Source: Thelonectria olida (taxonomy: Eukaryota > Ascomycota > Sordariomycetes > Hypocreales > Nectriaceae). From it: a stretch of DNA of 64,000 nt. A model generated the notes under the pieces. It searched no databases. It saw only the letters and a program-made list of their open reading frames with translations, and was not told where the DNA came from. The stretch covers positions 62,001 through 126,000 of the forward strand of contig JAGPYM010000061.1 of the NCBI GenBank assembly GCA_020736575.1, written 5' to 3'. Made by a program: the position numbers and the translations under genes. Each line of letters begins with the position of its first letter. The stretch's first letter is position 1. Below are positions 1 to 11,178 of the stretch, one piece after another.

Positions 1-344
1 TATGAGTGACCCTCTGTATCAATCAGCTGTTTGTAATCCGCATGAATGTGTCAGATAAAAAGCATACTACTATCTTTTCCATAAGGGCTCCACGCTATGA
101 TCGCGGGGACCTGGCCACCCGAATTGCTTGAGCTCGCTGGCCGAAACACGTCAGTGTAGATATTGACGCCGTCACGCATTATTACTTCCACGTCCCTGTC
201 GAAGACAGACTCGACGGTGAAGGGTCGTCGCCCTTCCCCTTTGACGTGGCCAACTGGTAAGCGAATCGTAGCGGGGTCAAACCCAGTTGGTTTTCGAAGG
301 GGGTAGAAGGCCAAGTCGGGGAATCGTGCTTTGAGTGCTTCCAT
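1..344 (-). CDS. CocE/NonD-type (peptidase S15-like) hydrolase, 5' part
   Basis: N-terminal part of a gene running off the left edge. The ATG at 344 opens a protein whose start reads like fungal CocE/NonD alpha/beta hydrolases: MRDGVNIYTDVFRP (about residues 56-69) followed by a WSPYGK block, which in this family is the first strand and the loop before the catalytic domain. The frame hits a stop at about 51, but a 54-nt intron fits well (donor GTATGC at 67, acceptor CAG ending at 14), so exon 1 is 344-68 and exon 2 begins at 13. The catalytic Ser/Asp/His lie outside the window, so activity cannot be judged. The family includes cocaine-esterase-like and X-Pro dipeptidyl-peptidase-like enzymes; the substrate is unknown. 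Confidence 0.7.
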
Positions 345-1011
345 GATGTTAAGTTTGAGGGTGAAGTAAGCCGAATTGTCTCAAATTGCGATTATGTCTG
401 TGACTTTAGTCAGATGCTTTGAGTCTACTGGAAAGCATTTTCTTGTGGTGGTCGGGTACAGATATCATATATACTTCGAAATCGTTTTACTCTGGGATAG
501 CCGCCCCCAAGTTCGAATACAGTCTATCTTTACTGCGCTGTTGGCAATGCTACATGTCCCTGGTCTGCAACGCGGGTCACCGTCAAAACTCGCAGCGATA
601 TTTCCATCGCAATGCCGTTCAGACAGTCGCCGGCCGCTCGCGACTTAGGTCGGTACCAACGGAATCCACCAGCGCCGATGTCCGAGCATTCTTCGGGTGC
701 GGGATGAAGTCATGTATGGGGCATAGTTATTGGGGGCGTGTCTCCACAGTCCCGCTCAACGAGGCCAGAGGGCGGTGGTGATCGGGGAGTCGGAGGTTGA
801 CCCTCGGGTTCGCTTTCTGGCTTTCGCCGATAATGGCAATCATCAAGCGAACAGTCGGTGCAGTTTTGCCCGTTCTTGACGAGACTGAGGTTACTTGGAT
901 TAGTGCGATGACATTGTTAGTGGGATCTGCTTATATCCGAATATCCGATCGCCTCGATTAAGACTGGCTTCCAAGACCAGGTTCTTATCCTTACGTTCCA
1001 CTTTGTTCACC
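345..1011. other. intergenic, no gene seen
   Basis: Between the outward-reading hydrolase and the aldehyde dehydrogenase pseudogene. Only short overlapping ORFs without recognisable motifs occur here. It should hold the promoters of both flanking genes; no specific site was identified. Confidence 0.4.
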
Positions 1012-2734
1012 ATGGCCTTAGCACTTAAGAAATCCATCCCTTACGAGGTATAGTAACTTTTTCTCTTCCGTACATGAGGCAAAGACTGGCTTGCTGATGT
1101 ATGGGATGACTCTAGTTTAAGGACAAATCGCTCTTTGAAACGCGATCATATGTTGGTGGGAAATGGGTCAATGCCCGATCAGGCAAGACCTTTGGAGTCT
1201 TCGGTGAGGATACATTCTGCCTGCTCTGACACCAATTTGCGCACCAGGCTGACTTACCTCTCTCCAGATCCGGAAGATGACCAGGAAATTTGCCAAGTAG
1301 CCGATCTCGACAGGGAGGATGTCCACGAAGCCATTGACGCTGCCCACCAGGCCTCCGCCGCTGGTCGATGCACCGCTGGGGCGACCTGATCAAGGCCAAT
1401 CGTGAGGACATTGCGGCTCTGTGCACACTGGGGTTGAGCAAGCCGTGGACTGAGTCCCTCGGAAGCGTTCAATATGCCATTGAGCGCACCTCTGGTGATA
1501 CCATCCCTGCGGCGAGCGGCAACAGCCGCGTCTTCACCATCCGCCAGCCGCAGGGCGTCGTGGCCGCCATCACCCCTTGGAACTCACCTGTGGTAATGGT
1601 TACTCGTAAGGTGGGCGCTGCTATTGCGGCCGGCAATACGGCTGTCTGTAAGCCCGCACCTGAGACGCCTCTGTGCGCTACAGCGTTGGCTAAGTTGTTC
1701 GAGAGAGCAGGGGGCCCTCCTGGCGTCTTCAACGTCGTCACCTGCAGTCCGCAGTCAACGCCTGCCGTGGGCCAAGAGCTCTGCCACAATACCTTAGTCA
1801 AGCATCTCATCTTTACGGGCTCGACGGCCGTGGGTAAATACCTCAACACCGAGTGCGCCAAGACGATCAAGCAGACCAGCATGGAGCTAGGTGGAAATGC
1901 CCCCTTTATCGTCTTTGAGGACGCCAACTTGAAAGAAGCTGCCAAAGGTGAGTCGATAGCCACTCCGTGCATTTTGAGGGGAATCATTCTAAAAAGAAAT
2001 CGTCTGTGAGGTTTGCTCGCATCCAAGTTCCGATCCTCGGGCCAGACATGTATCTGCGCCAATCCTGTCCTCGTACATTCATCCATCTTGGACAAGTACA
2101 TTGAGGTGATGAAGAAATGCATCGATTCAACATTTGTGTATGGATCCGTGTGGGACAAGAATGTCAACTTCGGGCCCTTTACTGTGGTAAGGGGATTGGC
2201 AAGGTCAGAGAGCATCTAACAGATTCACTATCGAAAGGAGCTGAGCTGTGCTATGGCGGCGAGGCCGAGGGACGTGGACCGAACTTTTTCATGCCCTCCA
2301 TCGTCAAGAAGACTATGCGAGACATGAAGTTCATGTCTGAAGAAACGTTTGGACCTCTTGCCTTTCTCGTCTCTTTCGATACAGAGGAGGAGGCCATCCG
2401 CATGGCTAACGACAGCGACCTTGGCCTCGCCGGGTACTTCTATACCGAGAATATCTCACGTTTTTGGCGAGTCGCTGAGGCTTTGAATGTGGGTATGGTA
2501 GGTGCGCGTGTTGGAGTGGTCAGCGCGACAGAAATGCCGTTTGGTGGTATTCAAGAAAGCGGACTTGGCCGAGAAGGATGTTTTGAAGCCTTACAGGAGT
2601 TCTTGAATGTCAAGAGCATCACCGTTGGAATACAATCCGGCTCTGTTATAGCTAATTTCGAGTTTCAATCGATGGTGTTCCATGTTCTGAAGAGGGGTTT
2701 GGTTCATGGATCGGACGAAGAGAATAGAGATTAG
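1012..2734 (+). pseudogene. broken succinate-semialdehyde dehydrogenase-like gene
   Basis: Aldehyde dehydrogenase superfamily, closest by eye to succinate-semialdehyde dehydrogenases (GABA shunt, NAD(P)-dependent). Exon 1 starts at ATG 1012 (MALALKKSIPYE). Introns fit at 1048-1115, 1204-1267 and 1948-2010. Conserved blocks remain: VGGKWVNARSGKTF at the start, ITPWNSP, the FTGSTAVGK NAD loop, MELGGNAPF with the general-base Glu, GQTCICANP with the catalytic Cys, EETFGP and PFGGIQESGLGREG. It is broken in at least two places: a frameshift with loss of roughly 8-11 codons near 1365, and a single-base shift near 2190. About 12 codons are missing after 1470, and the normal stop after the SITVG end is lost, adding about 34 residues. 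The early part of the reading frame is still well kept, so inactivation looks recent. A cluster of sequencing errors cannot fully explain the deletions. Confidence 0.75.
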
Positions 2735-3164
2735 CCACCGGATGTCATCAAACCCGAATCTCGACGCAAACTATTGCCGCATTAGTGGCATGACATCTGG
2801 CGCTAATCATCCTTCCCTCACCCTGCTCCCGGAGCTCGCTGAGCTACAGCACTGAACTCCACTGAGTAGACTGAGTCCTCAAGGTTGGATGCATGGATGT
2901 TCCAGGTGCTTGTAGGTTGCAATGGCCAGGGGTATGCTGGATGAATGCCTAGGGTGAGCGAGGTGTGATCCTCAACCTCTTGTCTATAAAGATGTTCCTA
3001 TTTCCTAACACCTCCCGCAAAGCCAATATCTACTTCCATTCTAATATACTACCGGTATAAATCTTATTTATTCTTCTCTTGCCTCTTTCTTCTCTTTTTA
3101 CATTTACGTTAAGAGAGTGCCTTCATAACAATTATTATAACCTCTATAGAGAGGCCAGAGGCGA
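2735..3164. other. intergenic, AT content rising to the right
   Basis: No gene recognised. Pyrimidine-rich and AT-rich sequence from about 3040 leads into the damaged DUF3435 relic. Confidence 0.35.
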
Positions 3165-3724
3165 GACAACGAGGGAGGAAATCACAAGGCCCAAGCAAGT
3201 TAGTCGAGATAGCTCTTAAGAACGGCCTTACCTAAGGCAGATTACAGATTGACCTACACCTAGTTTATAGGCTTCTAAAACTAAAAAGCTAAAAGTAATA
3301 CTACTATAAGCTTGAAATCTGGAAAGCGTACGTAATAAACACTTAAAACGCCTAACTGCTAAACTAATATACAATTAGGGATGAGAAAGAATTTCCTAGA
3401 TTAAATCCTCAAGACATTCAAACACTTAAATATTATATAGGGTTTCTTAGGCGCATTATAAAGGGGAGAAAATATTTAAATAAAATTAGAGCGATGGATA
3501 AGAGTGTCTGAGTAGCAATAAGGCGATTTTATAACGCGTGGGGACGGGAAAATTATAAGTATATTTCCCCAGATGCGAAAGATTGATGGCTCCAGTCAGT
3601 GCTCCTCTATATCGTTATTAGTTTTCTTCTACCAAATTTTAGTATATCAAGGAGAATTAACAGAAAAGATGGGCCAATTAGTAGGAAAAGAGGCACGCGA
3701 GCCAAAGACGTTCCTAACCATTGA
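3165..3724 (+). pseudogene. RIP-damaged DUF3435 (tyrosine-recombinase-like) relic
   Basis: One plus-strand frame from about 3300 to 3590 reads through scattered TAA/TGA stops with family-like blocks: YYYKLEIWKAYV, then LKYYIGFLRRIIKGR, then RRFYNAWGREN and ISPDAKD. After a frame change, GELTEKMGQ and EPKTFLT follow at about 3650-3718. This order resembles fungal DUF3435 proteins, which are related to Crypton and Starship-type tyrosine recombinases. The internal stops are the kinds expected from CAA/CGA to TAA/TGA changes, and the AT content is high, consistent with RIP. The similarity breaks off at about 3720. Assignment rests on recalled family patterns and is moderate. Confidence 0.5.
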
Positions 3725-4497
3725 GATACGGGTTCAGGTTTTCGGCCGCTCCTGCGCCCTGGAAGTCTCGCTGGAACTGTTCCCTTGCAGAAATGGGCTC
3801 ATTGAGATGCGTCGCGCACATGACCGTCTCCTGGAGCCTTTTCTTGTCGCTGCGGAGTTTTTCTATCATCGACTCTTTCTCGATGACTTGGTGGACTCAC
3901 CGCAGTTCGTTCCCCCGGCCAGGCGAAGGGTACGCAGAAGGTACAAGAAACACGTCAGGGGATCAATGCGCTGTCGCGAGATAAGGTTGCTTGTTTTCTC
4001 AGCGAAATGCCAGCTCTGCTTCCCGCCACGTTGGGGCCATTGAGCTTCTCGACCCTGGAACACCTAATGTGTATCCATAGACAGTACGATCACAAACGAA
4101 GACTTGTCATCCCGCTAGCCTAAACTCCAACAAGCAAAAGCATCGTCATTCCGCCGCCCGGTTCCTCTAAAACCTCCCTGGATGTTATCACGGCCCGTGC
4201 GTGCCCTACTACAGACTACTCATATAGTTGAGCGACTAGAACGATGAGGAACGACGGAGCGATTATTCGCTCCAAGCACCCTTAAGACAGAACGTCACCC
4301 ACGCCCATTACAGTCACCCACAGGAACTTAGAAGTATATAAACCACAGGCGTTGCCACTAGATAGAACCATAGCTCCTTAGCTTTCAACACAACGTCTTT
4401 ACCTCAATCCCCTCGATTGACGATCAAGAGACGTAACGTTTTGAATACTGCTCAGACCCTAGCGCCCTGTTAGTATAAACCTTTGCGATCCCCAGGT
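3725..4497. other. unassigned sequence downstream of the kinase-ankyrin gene
   Basis: Short ORFs lie on both strands. On the minus strand about 3907-3722 there is a clean 60-codon charged stretch (EKESMIEKLRSDKKRLQ, likely coiled coil) ending in a stop at 3722-3724. It could be a last exon of a lost gene, but no partner exon was found. From 4064 to 4497 nothing gene-like was seen; this should hold the 3' UTR of the gene that ends at 4498. Confidence 0.3.
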
Positions 4498-6820
4498 TTA
4501 CAGTTGGAAACCGACCAGATCGTTACAGGAGCCATCTCTAGCCTCTGGGTCAACGCCTTTCTCGAGAAGCAGCTTGACCATCGCCTCATGCCCGTTCCTG
4601 GTTGCCTGCGAAAGTGGTGTTCGGCCATTGCAATCTTTAGCCTCTAGGTCAGCGCCCTTCTCGAGAAGCAGCTTGACCACTGCCTCATGCCCATTTCTAG
4701 CTGCCCGTGACAGCGGTGTTTGACTGCGGTTGTCTTTAGCTTCGAGATTGGCGCCTTTCTTAAGAAGCAGCTTGACCACCGCCTCGTGCCCACTCCTGGC
4801 TGCCACTGATAGCGGTGTCTGATCGTAGTTATCTTTAGCCTCTAGATCAGCGCCTTTCTCAAGAAGCAGCTTGACCTCGGCCTTATGCCCATTCCATGCT
4901 GCTAACAATAGCGGTGTCTGACCGTAGGTATCTTTGGCCTCTAGGTTAGCGTCTTGCTCGAGAAGCAGCTTGACCACCGCCTCGTGCCCGTTCCATGCTG
5001 CTAATAGCAGCGGTGTCTGGTCATAGTTATCCTTTGCCTCTAGATCAGCGCCTTTCTCGAGAAGGAGCTTGACCATCGCCTCGTTCCCGTTTGCCCGAAA
5101 TAGCGGTGTCCAGCCGTTGCCATCTTTGGCCTCTATGTCGGTGCCTTTCTCAATAAGCACCTTAGCCACTGCCTCGTGCCCGTTCCATGCTGCTAATAAT
5201 AGCGGTGTCCGGCCATTACCATCTTTGGCCTCTAGGTCGGCGCCTTTCTCAAGGAGTAGCTTGACCACCGCCTCATGCCCGTTCCTAGCTGCCCGCAATA
5301 GCGCTGTTCGGCCACCGCAATCTTTAGCCTCAAGGTTAGCGCCTTTCTCAAGAAGCAGCTTGACCTCGGCCTCATCCCCCATCTCTACTGCTGGCAATAG
5401 CTGCGTCTGGATCTGGTTATGTATAGATGGTTAGCTGGCGACCTTTTGATATGGAAGTTCGATATGTGGTCGCTACGCACCTTGTCTAATAGCTCCCGTG
5501 GAATAACGGGAGGATGGGTACCCAAGCCTGTTTGAACAGCATTCGAGAGATCAGTGATATTTGAGACTTGTGTTGTCATCCCCCGCTCTTCATCAAAAGA
5601 ACTCCTTCCTGAAGACGAGGTTGAAGATCTATATAGTCAACTATCAGCTCAATATTCTTTAATTTGCTAAACTTACTCGTTATGAATATCTGGGATCATT
5701 GGCGCATTAGGCATCCAAGACTGAACCCATGCGTGATGACTGGCTGTATTACAGTCTGGCCGCTCATCGGGCTTCGGCCTCATCAAAGCATGAATGAAAG
5801 CCTGCCCTTCCAAGCTGACATCGCCCAACGAGCCACGAGGGAAGAGTCTCTCTGGGTTCGCTGCATACTGAAAAACATCCCACCGGTCCGGAAACATGTG
5901 AGACTTGGTCAATATCCAGAAGGTCATTACGCCCAAGGCCCACATGTCTGCCGCCGGGTAATTAATATCTGAGAGGTGGCTAAGCAGCTCGGGTGCCATA
6001 TATTCTTCAGTGCCAATTACTGTACTTGCGCTGCTAGTAGCTGCTTCCAGTCTCTTGCTGATACCGAAATCTGAAAGTTTAACCCACCAAGAACCTGGTT
6101 CTGTAGGCATTGGATATTGGTAAATCAAGATATTCTGATACTAGATATTAGAATGTATCTACTACCAAATTGAACGGCAGCTGAATTCTTTGGAGTTTAC
6201 TCACTTGGGGTTTAATATCACGGTGAGCAAAACCTTCTCTATGCATGATTTCCAAGCCCTGTAGCACTTGACTGATAATCTGGCGGGAGTTATCTTCAGG
6301 CAAGGCCGGATGTTCGCGGAGGTATGTCTGTAAGTCTCCTGTAGGGACATACTCCATAGCGATACATAGCGAGTCTTCTTTCTCATACCATCCGAGCGAC
6401 TTTACAAAGTATTTAGAGTACTACTCGTCCATGTTAGCATAAAATGCCCTCATAGGCCATTATCGTGTTAAACTGTTGCAGGACATCGGAACCTCAATAA
6501 GCACATACCTTATCGTGAGAGAATTTGACAATAGTTTCGAGTTCTCGAATATATCGTCGTCTTCCGCCTCCATCCTGAAGTGGGATTATTTTCACAGCTC
6601 GATGGGTATAATATCGACCGCCGCTGGTACATGTTTGTAAAAAAACTCGCCCTTGGCCGCCACGGCCGATCGGCCGTTTGTCGCTCTTCCAATGTTCGAA
6701 CCGTCGTTGGGATGATGGGGGTGCATTTGTGTCGTTATAGATGTGGACAATTTCGCGTTTTCTTGGGAACGTGGTCTCCAGCTTGTAGTCCCGCACATGA
6801 TCTGGTAGTTCATCCTCCAT
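4498..6820 (-). CDS. Ser/Thr protein kinase with C-terminal ankyrin repeats
   Basis: Spliced CDS complement(4498..5412, 5481..5628, 5677..6134, 6205..6420, 6509..6820), 682 residues, all four intron phases closing. Residues about 48-340 are a complete kinase domain: glycine loop GRGGQG at 52-57, the ATP Lys in AVK (77), HRDIKPQN from 170 with catalytic Asp172, DFG 198-200 and APE 223-225. A Ser/Thr-rich linker follows. Residues about 379-682 hold one partial and eight full ankyrin repeats of the TPLLLAAWNGHEAVVKLLLEKGAD type, so the protein should be an active kinase with a protein-binding tail. One repeat (GNGWTPLFRANGNEA) is about three residues short. The start is taken at the first in-frame ATG (6820); about 20 further open codons lie upstream, so an earlier start or exon is possible. 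It is divergent from the HeLo-like pseudokinase gene 1.1 kb away. The plan recalls animal RIPK4/ANKK1 but need not be homologous in function. Confidence 0.85.
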
Positions 6821-7903
6821 CGAGGTAAGTATTTCCACAAATTCGGCAATGGGTGAATCTTGGGGGAATGGGACAGAATTCTACCTTGGATGATCACTGT
6901 AACCATCAGTGGGAGGAATGAAGTGGGTCTATCAAGACGCAGCCAGCCTTTAGTCTAAATTAGTTTATGTGTCACGACTAGTCACCTGCCGCTCTACTGT
7001 ATGTACATTGATGGGCTGACAACTTGGCTGCAGCCAAGCATCTTTCCCAGGCATCCGGACTACGTGGCTGGCGACACTTGTTTGATGCTCCGTACAATTG
7101 TTAGAAACTTACCGTCAAGCAAATCACCGTCACTGATGATGTATAAATTTGCAGGTCATAGCGAGCTACCTAATGGGATAAGTATGCAGAGAGGCGCAGG
7201 CTGCGAAGCTCATTGTGTGCCTACACAGCTTGTAAGCGCTATCCCCGTTTAGATTGGCTTGTCACCCCCTGTGAACTAGAGACCCAGCTTCCACTATCGT
7301 ACACAGCTTAAGATGGCTACACCGGTATTGAAAAGGCAATCGACGTGCGGAGTCAATATCATAACTGACCAAACCGATTTCCTGGCATTCTACGTGCTAC
7401 CACGGGTGATAAGAGATGCCATATGTGGCGGACACCCTGCCTATGAGCGGGGTTTCTGAAAGATCGGTTGATGCATAGTATTATCGAATTGAGGCCCCAA
7501 GTCTATCTTGGCGAATTACGAAATTGTCGCAGGGCCCATGGGCCCTCTTTATGTACGGATAGGACTTTGACATACGCGTCGACCTCCTATTGGTGCCATA
7601 AAGACCTTTCACGAAGTTTCATTGGTAACCCCCTAGCGAGCCTCCGGCTGCCGTTCAGCCTTCGACGTCATTATCACACCATTAGTAACAGCTCAGCAGG
7701 TCGAGATTGTCAGGGATGCTGATTGAACCCCAGGAAGTTTCCCCCATTTCGATCGACCTTCGGCGCAGGTGGTCTTTATTAGGCGATGTCAGTATTCCTA
7801 CACTCAGCCGCACACTGAAGCAACGGTGGCACTCAACAAATCCCGGATTTCCGCCCGAGCACGACGTTCGAAACTTCCACCGACTTCTAGGTTTCAGTAC
7901 TCA
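6821..7903. other. shared intergenic region of the divergent kinase/pseudokinase pair
   Basis: About 1.08 kb between two genes reading outward, so both promoters should lie here. The ORFs inside are short and without recognisable motifs. No TATA or operator could be assigned. Confidence 0.4.
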
Positions 7904-9486
7904 ATGGCTGACCTTGCTCTTGGAGTTGTTAGCCTTCCCGGGACTATTGATATATGTATAAAGTAAGTATCCCGAACAATAACTCCATACACATCGCCGA
8001 TGATCGTAAAGGCTGACCCGAGACAAAAAAAAAAAAAAGATGGGGAAAGGCTCTAATTCAGGCATACAAGGACTATTGGGAAGCCGACGCCAAGGTTGAT
8101 GAGATGATCGTCCGCATTGAAGTGTGTTGGACACGAGTTCTCAACCAGCTGGAGGTGACCAAGCAGCTAGAAAGCACTATGACTGATGACCACAAAACTC
8201 TTCAGCAGCGAACTCTTTGCATCCTCCGAGGCAAGTTGGATGTCGCTACTCAGAATCTCTCAAAGTGTTCCCGACGGCCAATGCCCAAAATGGTGAAAAG
8301 GCTGCAATTCGTGCGTCTGAAGGATACCCTCAAAGAGGCCATAACGGAACTAGAATCCTGGCAGAGACTCTACGAGCCTTCTTGGTTTCACTTGATCAAA
8401 CTCGCTCCTCCAACCGTCGACATGATGCTTAACAACGTCATCAAAACAGGACCTGAAGATGCAGCGGAGTTAAGTTTGGCAGCCCGGAAGTTTCGTCGAG
8501 CGTTTAAAAAGCCCTCAGCGGAATCCCAAAGCGTCTTTATTCGCGAAGAAGAGCTGAACGACTACAACAAAGAAGCCATTTTGTCCTGCGCGGTCCTGAT
8601 GGCCACGCATCCAGGAGACTCTAGACGGCTTATTATCGATAGGGCCGCCAACGGGGCAGTCCAGTCCAAAGACGCACGGGAGTTTGCCCGCCGTCTTCGA
8701 GACTCAGATCCCTTCACCTTTGGGCTCTTTAGCTGCAAGGGGGTCGTACGGCAAGCTAAGTCCTCCAGTATAGCCTTCCTCTTCCGGGTTCCAGAGGGAT
8801 TTACGGCCATACGCAGTGTTCGGCAACTACTGCTCTCCGGCGAAGCCCATAACTCGCTTTCCGACCGCCTCGAGATGGCGAAAAAGCTTGTTAATGCTGT
8901 CTATTACGTTCACTTATATGGGTTCGTACACAAGAATATCCGTCCTGAGACGATACTGAACCTCAGCGAGACGGAAGAGAGACTCCTCAGTATGGTATGC
9001 CTAGTTGGGTTCCAGGTCATCCGAAATGCAGATGGGAGGACATACCCAGTGACCGATATGAAGTGGGAGACCAATTTATATCAACATCCGCTGCGACAGG
9101 GAAATAACGTCGACTATTATATAATGCAGCATGATATCTACAGCCTCGGAGTATGCCTTCTAGAGATTGGTCTGTGGAAGTCTCTCGTTGCTTACGACCC
9201 CGACGGGGCTGCGCAGCCGTCGGCAGCTCTTGGTCTCACGAAAGACAGGTTGCTTAAGAGTCCCAGTATACTAAAGGGGCACCTGGTTACTCTTAGTCAT
9301 AGCAACGCGTTGAGAGCCCAGATGGGTACCAAGTACAGCGAGGTGGTCGAGACATGTTTGACTTGCCTGGATGAGGATAATTTGGATTTTGGTGATGAAC
9401 GAGAATTCCAGGACGAGGATGGAGTGACAGTAGGTGTGAGGTATATTGAAAAGGTCCTCGGCATTCTAAATAGCATTTCCTTGTAA
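7904..9486 (+). CDS. HeLo-like domain fused to a pseudokinase
   Basis: CDS join(7904..7962, 8040..9486), 501 residues; the 77-nt intron has donor GTAAGT and ends in an A-rich tract, giving ICIKWGKALIQAY across the joint. The start MADLALGVVSLPG resembles the first helix of fungal HeLo/HET-s N-terminal domains, and residues 1 to about 200 look all-helical. Residues about 210-501 resemble a kinase fold with the key residues lost: HKNIRPE (from residue 317) replaces HRDxKPEN so the catalytic Asp is Asn, LVGFQ stands where DFG should be, and no glycine loop is visible. The later landmarks YQHPLRQG and HDIYSLGVCLLEIGLW are kept. HeLo domains in fungi are membrane-acting death domains, and animal MLKL has a comparable helical-bundle plus pseudokinase plan. 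The role here is inferred, not shown. Confidence 0.8.
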
Positions 9487-10044
9487 GAATCGACTATCCA
9501 CACCTGACTTTCACAAGAAAAACAATGCTGCCTTTGCTTTGCGATTGCTGAAAGATCCTGCTGAAACCCACAGTTCCTCGTTACTCTGGAGGCTGTGCCT
9601 AGAACTCAGCACAGGGCTCTTGCATATCAGGTAGAATCGCGTATTACATACTCACTTAGTGTTCTGCTTGATGGGCGAGGCTAGCACTAAAATTCCGAGA
9701 TTCTCTCATTCAAAAAAGGTCGTCAACAGTCAATTGGAATAGAGCTCGACGAATCCCCTGAATCGCACTGGCAAGAGGCATCTCGCAGTCCAGGGCATTC
9801 ATGAGAGTGCCTCGGCGAACCGTCGCCTCTCGTCGGTTACCTTGCGGCGTCAAACTATTGCTTCAGCTACTGCAAGCCATGCCGACGCTATTTGTGATTG
9901 AGGAGGCACAGCCCGACACTTTCAACCCCGAGGGGCCATTTTCAGGGGCGGGAGCCTGCTACACAAATGAGAGGATATTTATCTGATCGTGGCCTCCAGC
10001 GTGGTTGATGCATTATCTCGTTCGGCTTTCTGCACCCCTTCACC
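9487..10044. other. intergenic, no gene seen
   Basis: 3' flank of the pseudokinase gene and 5' flank of the surface-protein gene. One 61-codon ORF (9801-9986) has no recognisable feature and is probably chance. Confidence 0.4.
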
Positions 10045-11178
10045 ATGAGCTCATTAATATCATCAGCACGGACCTGGCGCGTCTTTTCCGCCATGCTCGT
10101 CGTCTATACGATTCCTTCGCTAGCTCATGTCCTAGACCCTCTTTTCTCAACCGCTCAGATTGAAGCCCGACATGCTCTCGTGACGCCCACTCCGCGCCCA
10201 ACCGATCCAGTGCCGCAGCGCAGGAGTGAGGACGATGAAGCGACTTATTACACCGTCACCTACGCTCCAAACTCGACATGTGGCTATCTGTCAGGATCGG
10301 TTCAGATCCCAATCACCTGTGAGAACAAGGGAAGATGCCTATGGGAGCTGGAGTACTTCAGATACATCGCCTGCTCCATTTCGGGTGAATCCACTGGTCT
10401 TGCTCGCACGAAATGTCTTCAGAAGGATGAGGCTCTCGACCCCAATCTCTGCGATGATGTTTGCATAAGCAACACCTACAACCTGCTATGGTGAGCTACT
10501 CTACTGCAGCGCAAGCTCCTACCATTGCTACTAACCACCTGCTCATTCAGCACCAACGACACGGCGCAGTACTGCCGCACCTACGCGTATCCGAAAGGTG
10601 TTCGGGTCTACGCGTGCGAGTCTACGGCAACAACCAGGGTCGCAAGTGCAGATTTTACGTACAACGGGGAGCAAAATCCCAAGTTCAACATATCCACGTA
10701 TCTCGATGTAGATAACCCGATACCAGATACGACAAAGGCCACCGCAACAAGGACTGAATCCACCGCGACAAGCTCGACAGCGACAAGCTCAACAACCGCG
10801 GCCTCATCTAGCAGCACCAACGGCGACGGCCTCAGTCATGGTGCAATAGCTGGCATTGCCGTCGGCACTTTTTTCGCAGGCGTCATCGTGAGTCTGTTTC
10901 TATGGCGTCGCCGGAGGCAGAGGAACCCCAATGTTGCTCACACGACTCTACACACGCCCCTTCAAAGCCTTTCCCCGAGAACCTCTAGTCCGCCTCTTTG
11001 GGAGAACTCGCCCGCCTTCAGGGGTCGCAGCGGTCCTCGGTCTGGGGGCAGCATGGCCCTGTCTTCGGACAGGGGGCCAGTTGAACCCCAACTTCCACCT
11101 CCTCTAGGACAGTCCGAGTCCATGCCCAGCCTTGGGGAGCAGAATATGCAGGAGCGTCAAGCGCGTCAACAGACATGA
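10045..11178 (+). CDS. secreted single-pass membrane protein with Ser/Thr stalk
   Basis: CDS join(10045..10490, 10551..11178), 357 residues; the 60-nt intron (GTGAGC...CATTCAG) joins NLL to CTNDTAQYC. A hydrophobic signal peptide covers about residues 1-28. The ectodomain to about residue 220 is Cys-rich with N-glycosylation sequons, followed by a Ser/Thr/Ala stalk (TATSSTATSSTTAASS). One membrane helix (IAGIAVGTFFAGVIVSLFLW) and a basic stop-transfer RRRR follow, then a Pro/Ser-rich cytoplasmic tail of about 90 residues. The layout is that of fungal wall-sensor or Mid2/WSC-like surface proteins, but the ectodomain was not recognised as a named domain. It should sit in the plasma membrane facing the wall. 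Confidence 0.75.

Noticed and set aside
1469..2215. 248-codon minus-strand ORF over the aldehyde dehydrogenase
   Set aside because: Exactly antisense to conserved ALDH blocks; no motif of its own.
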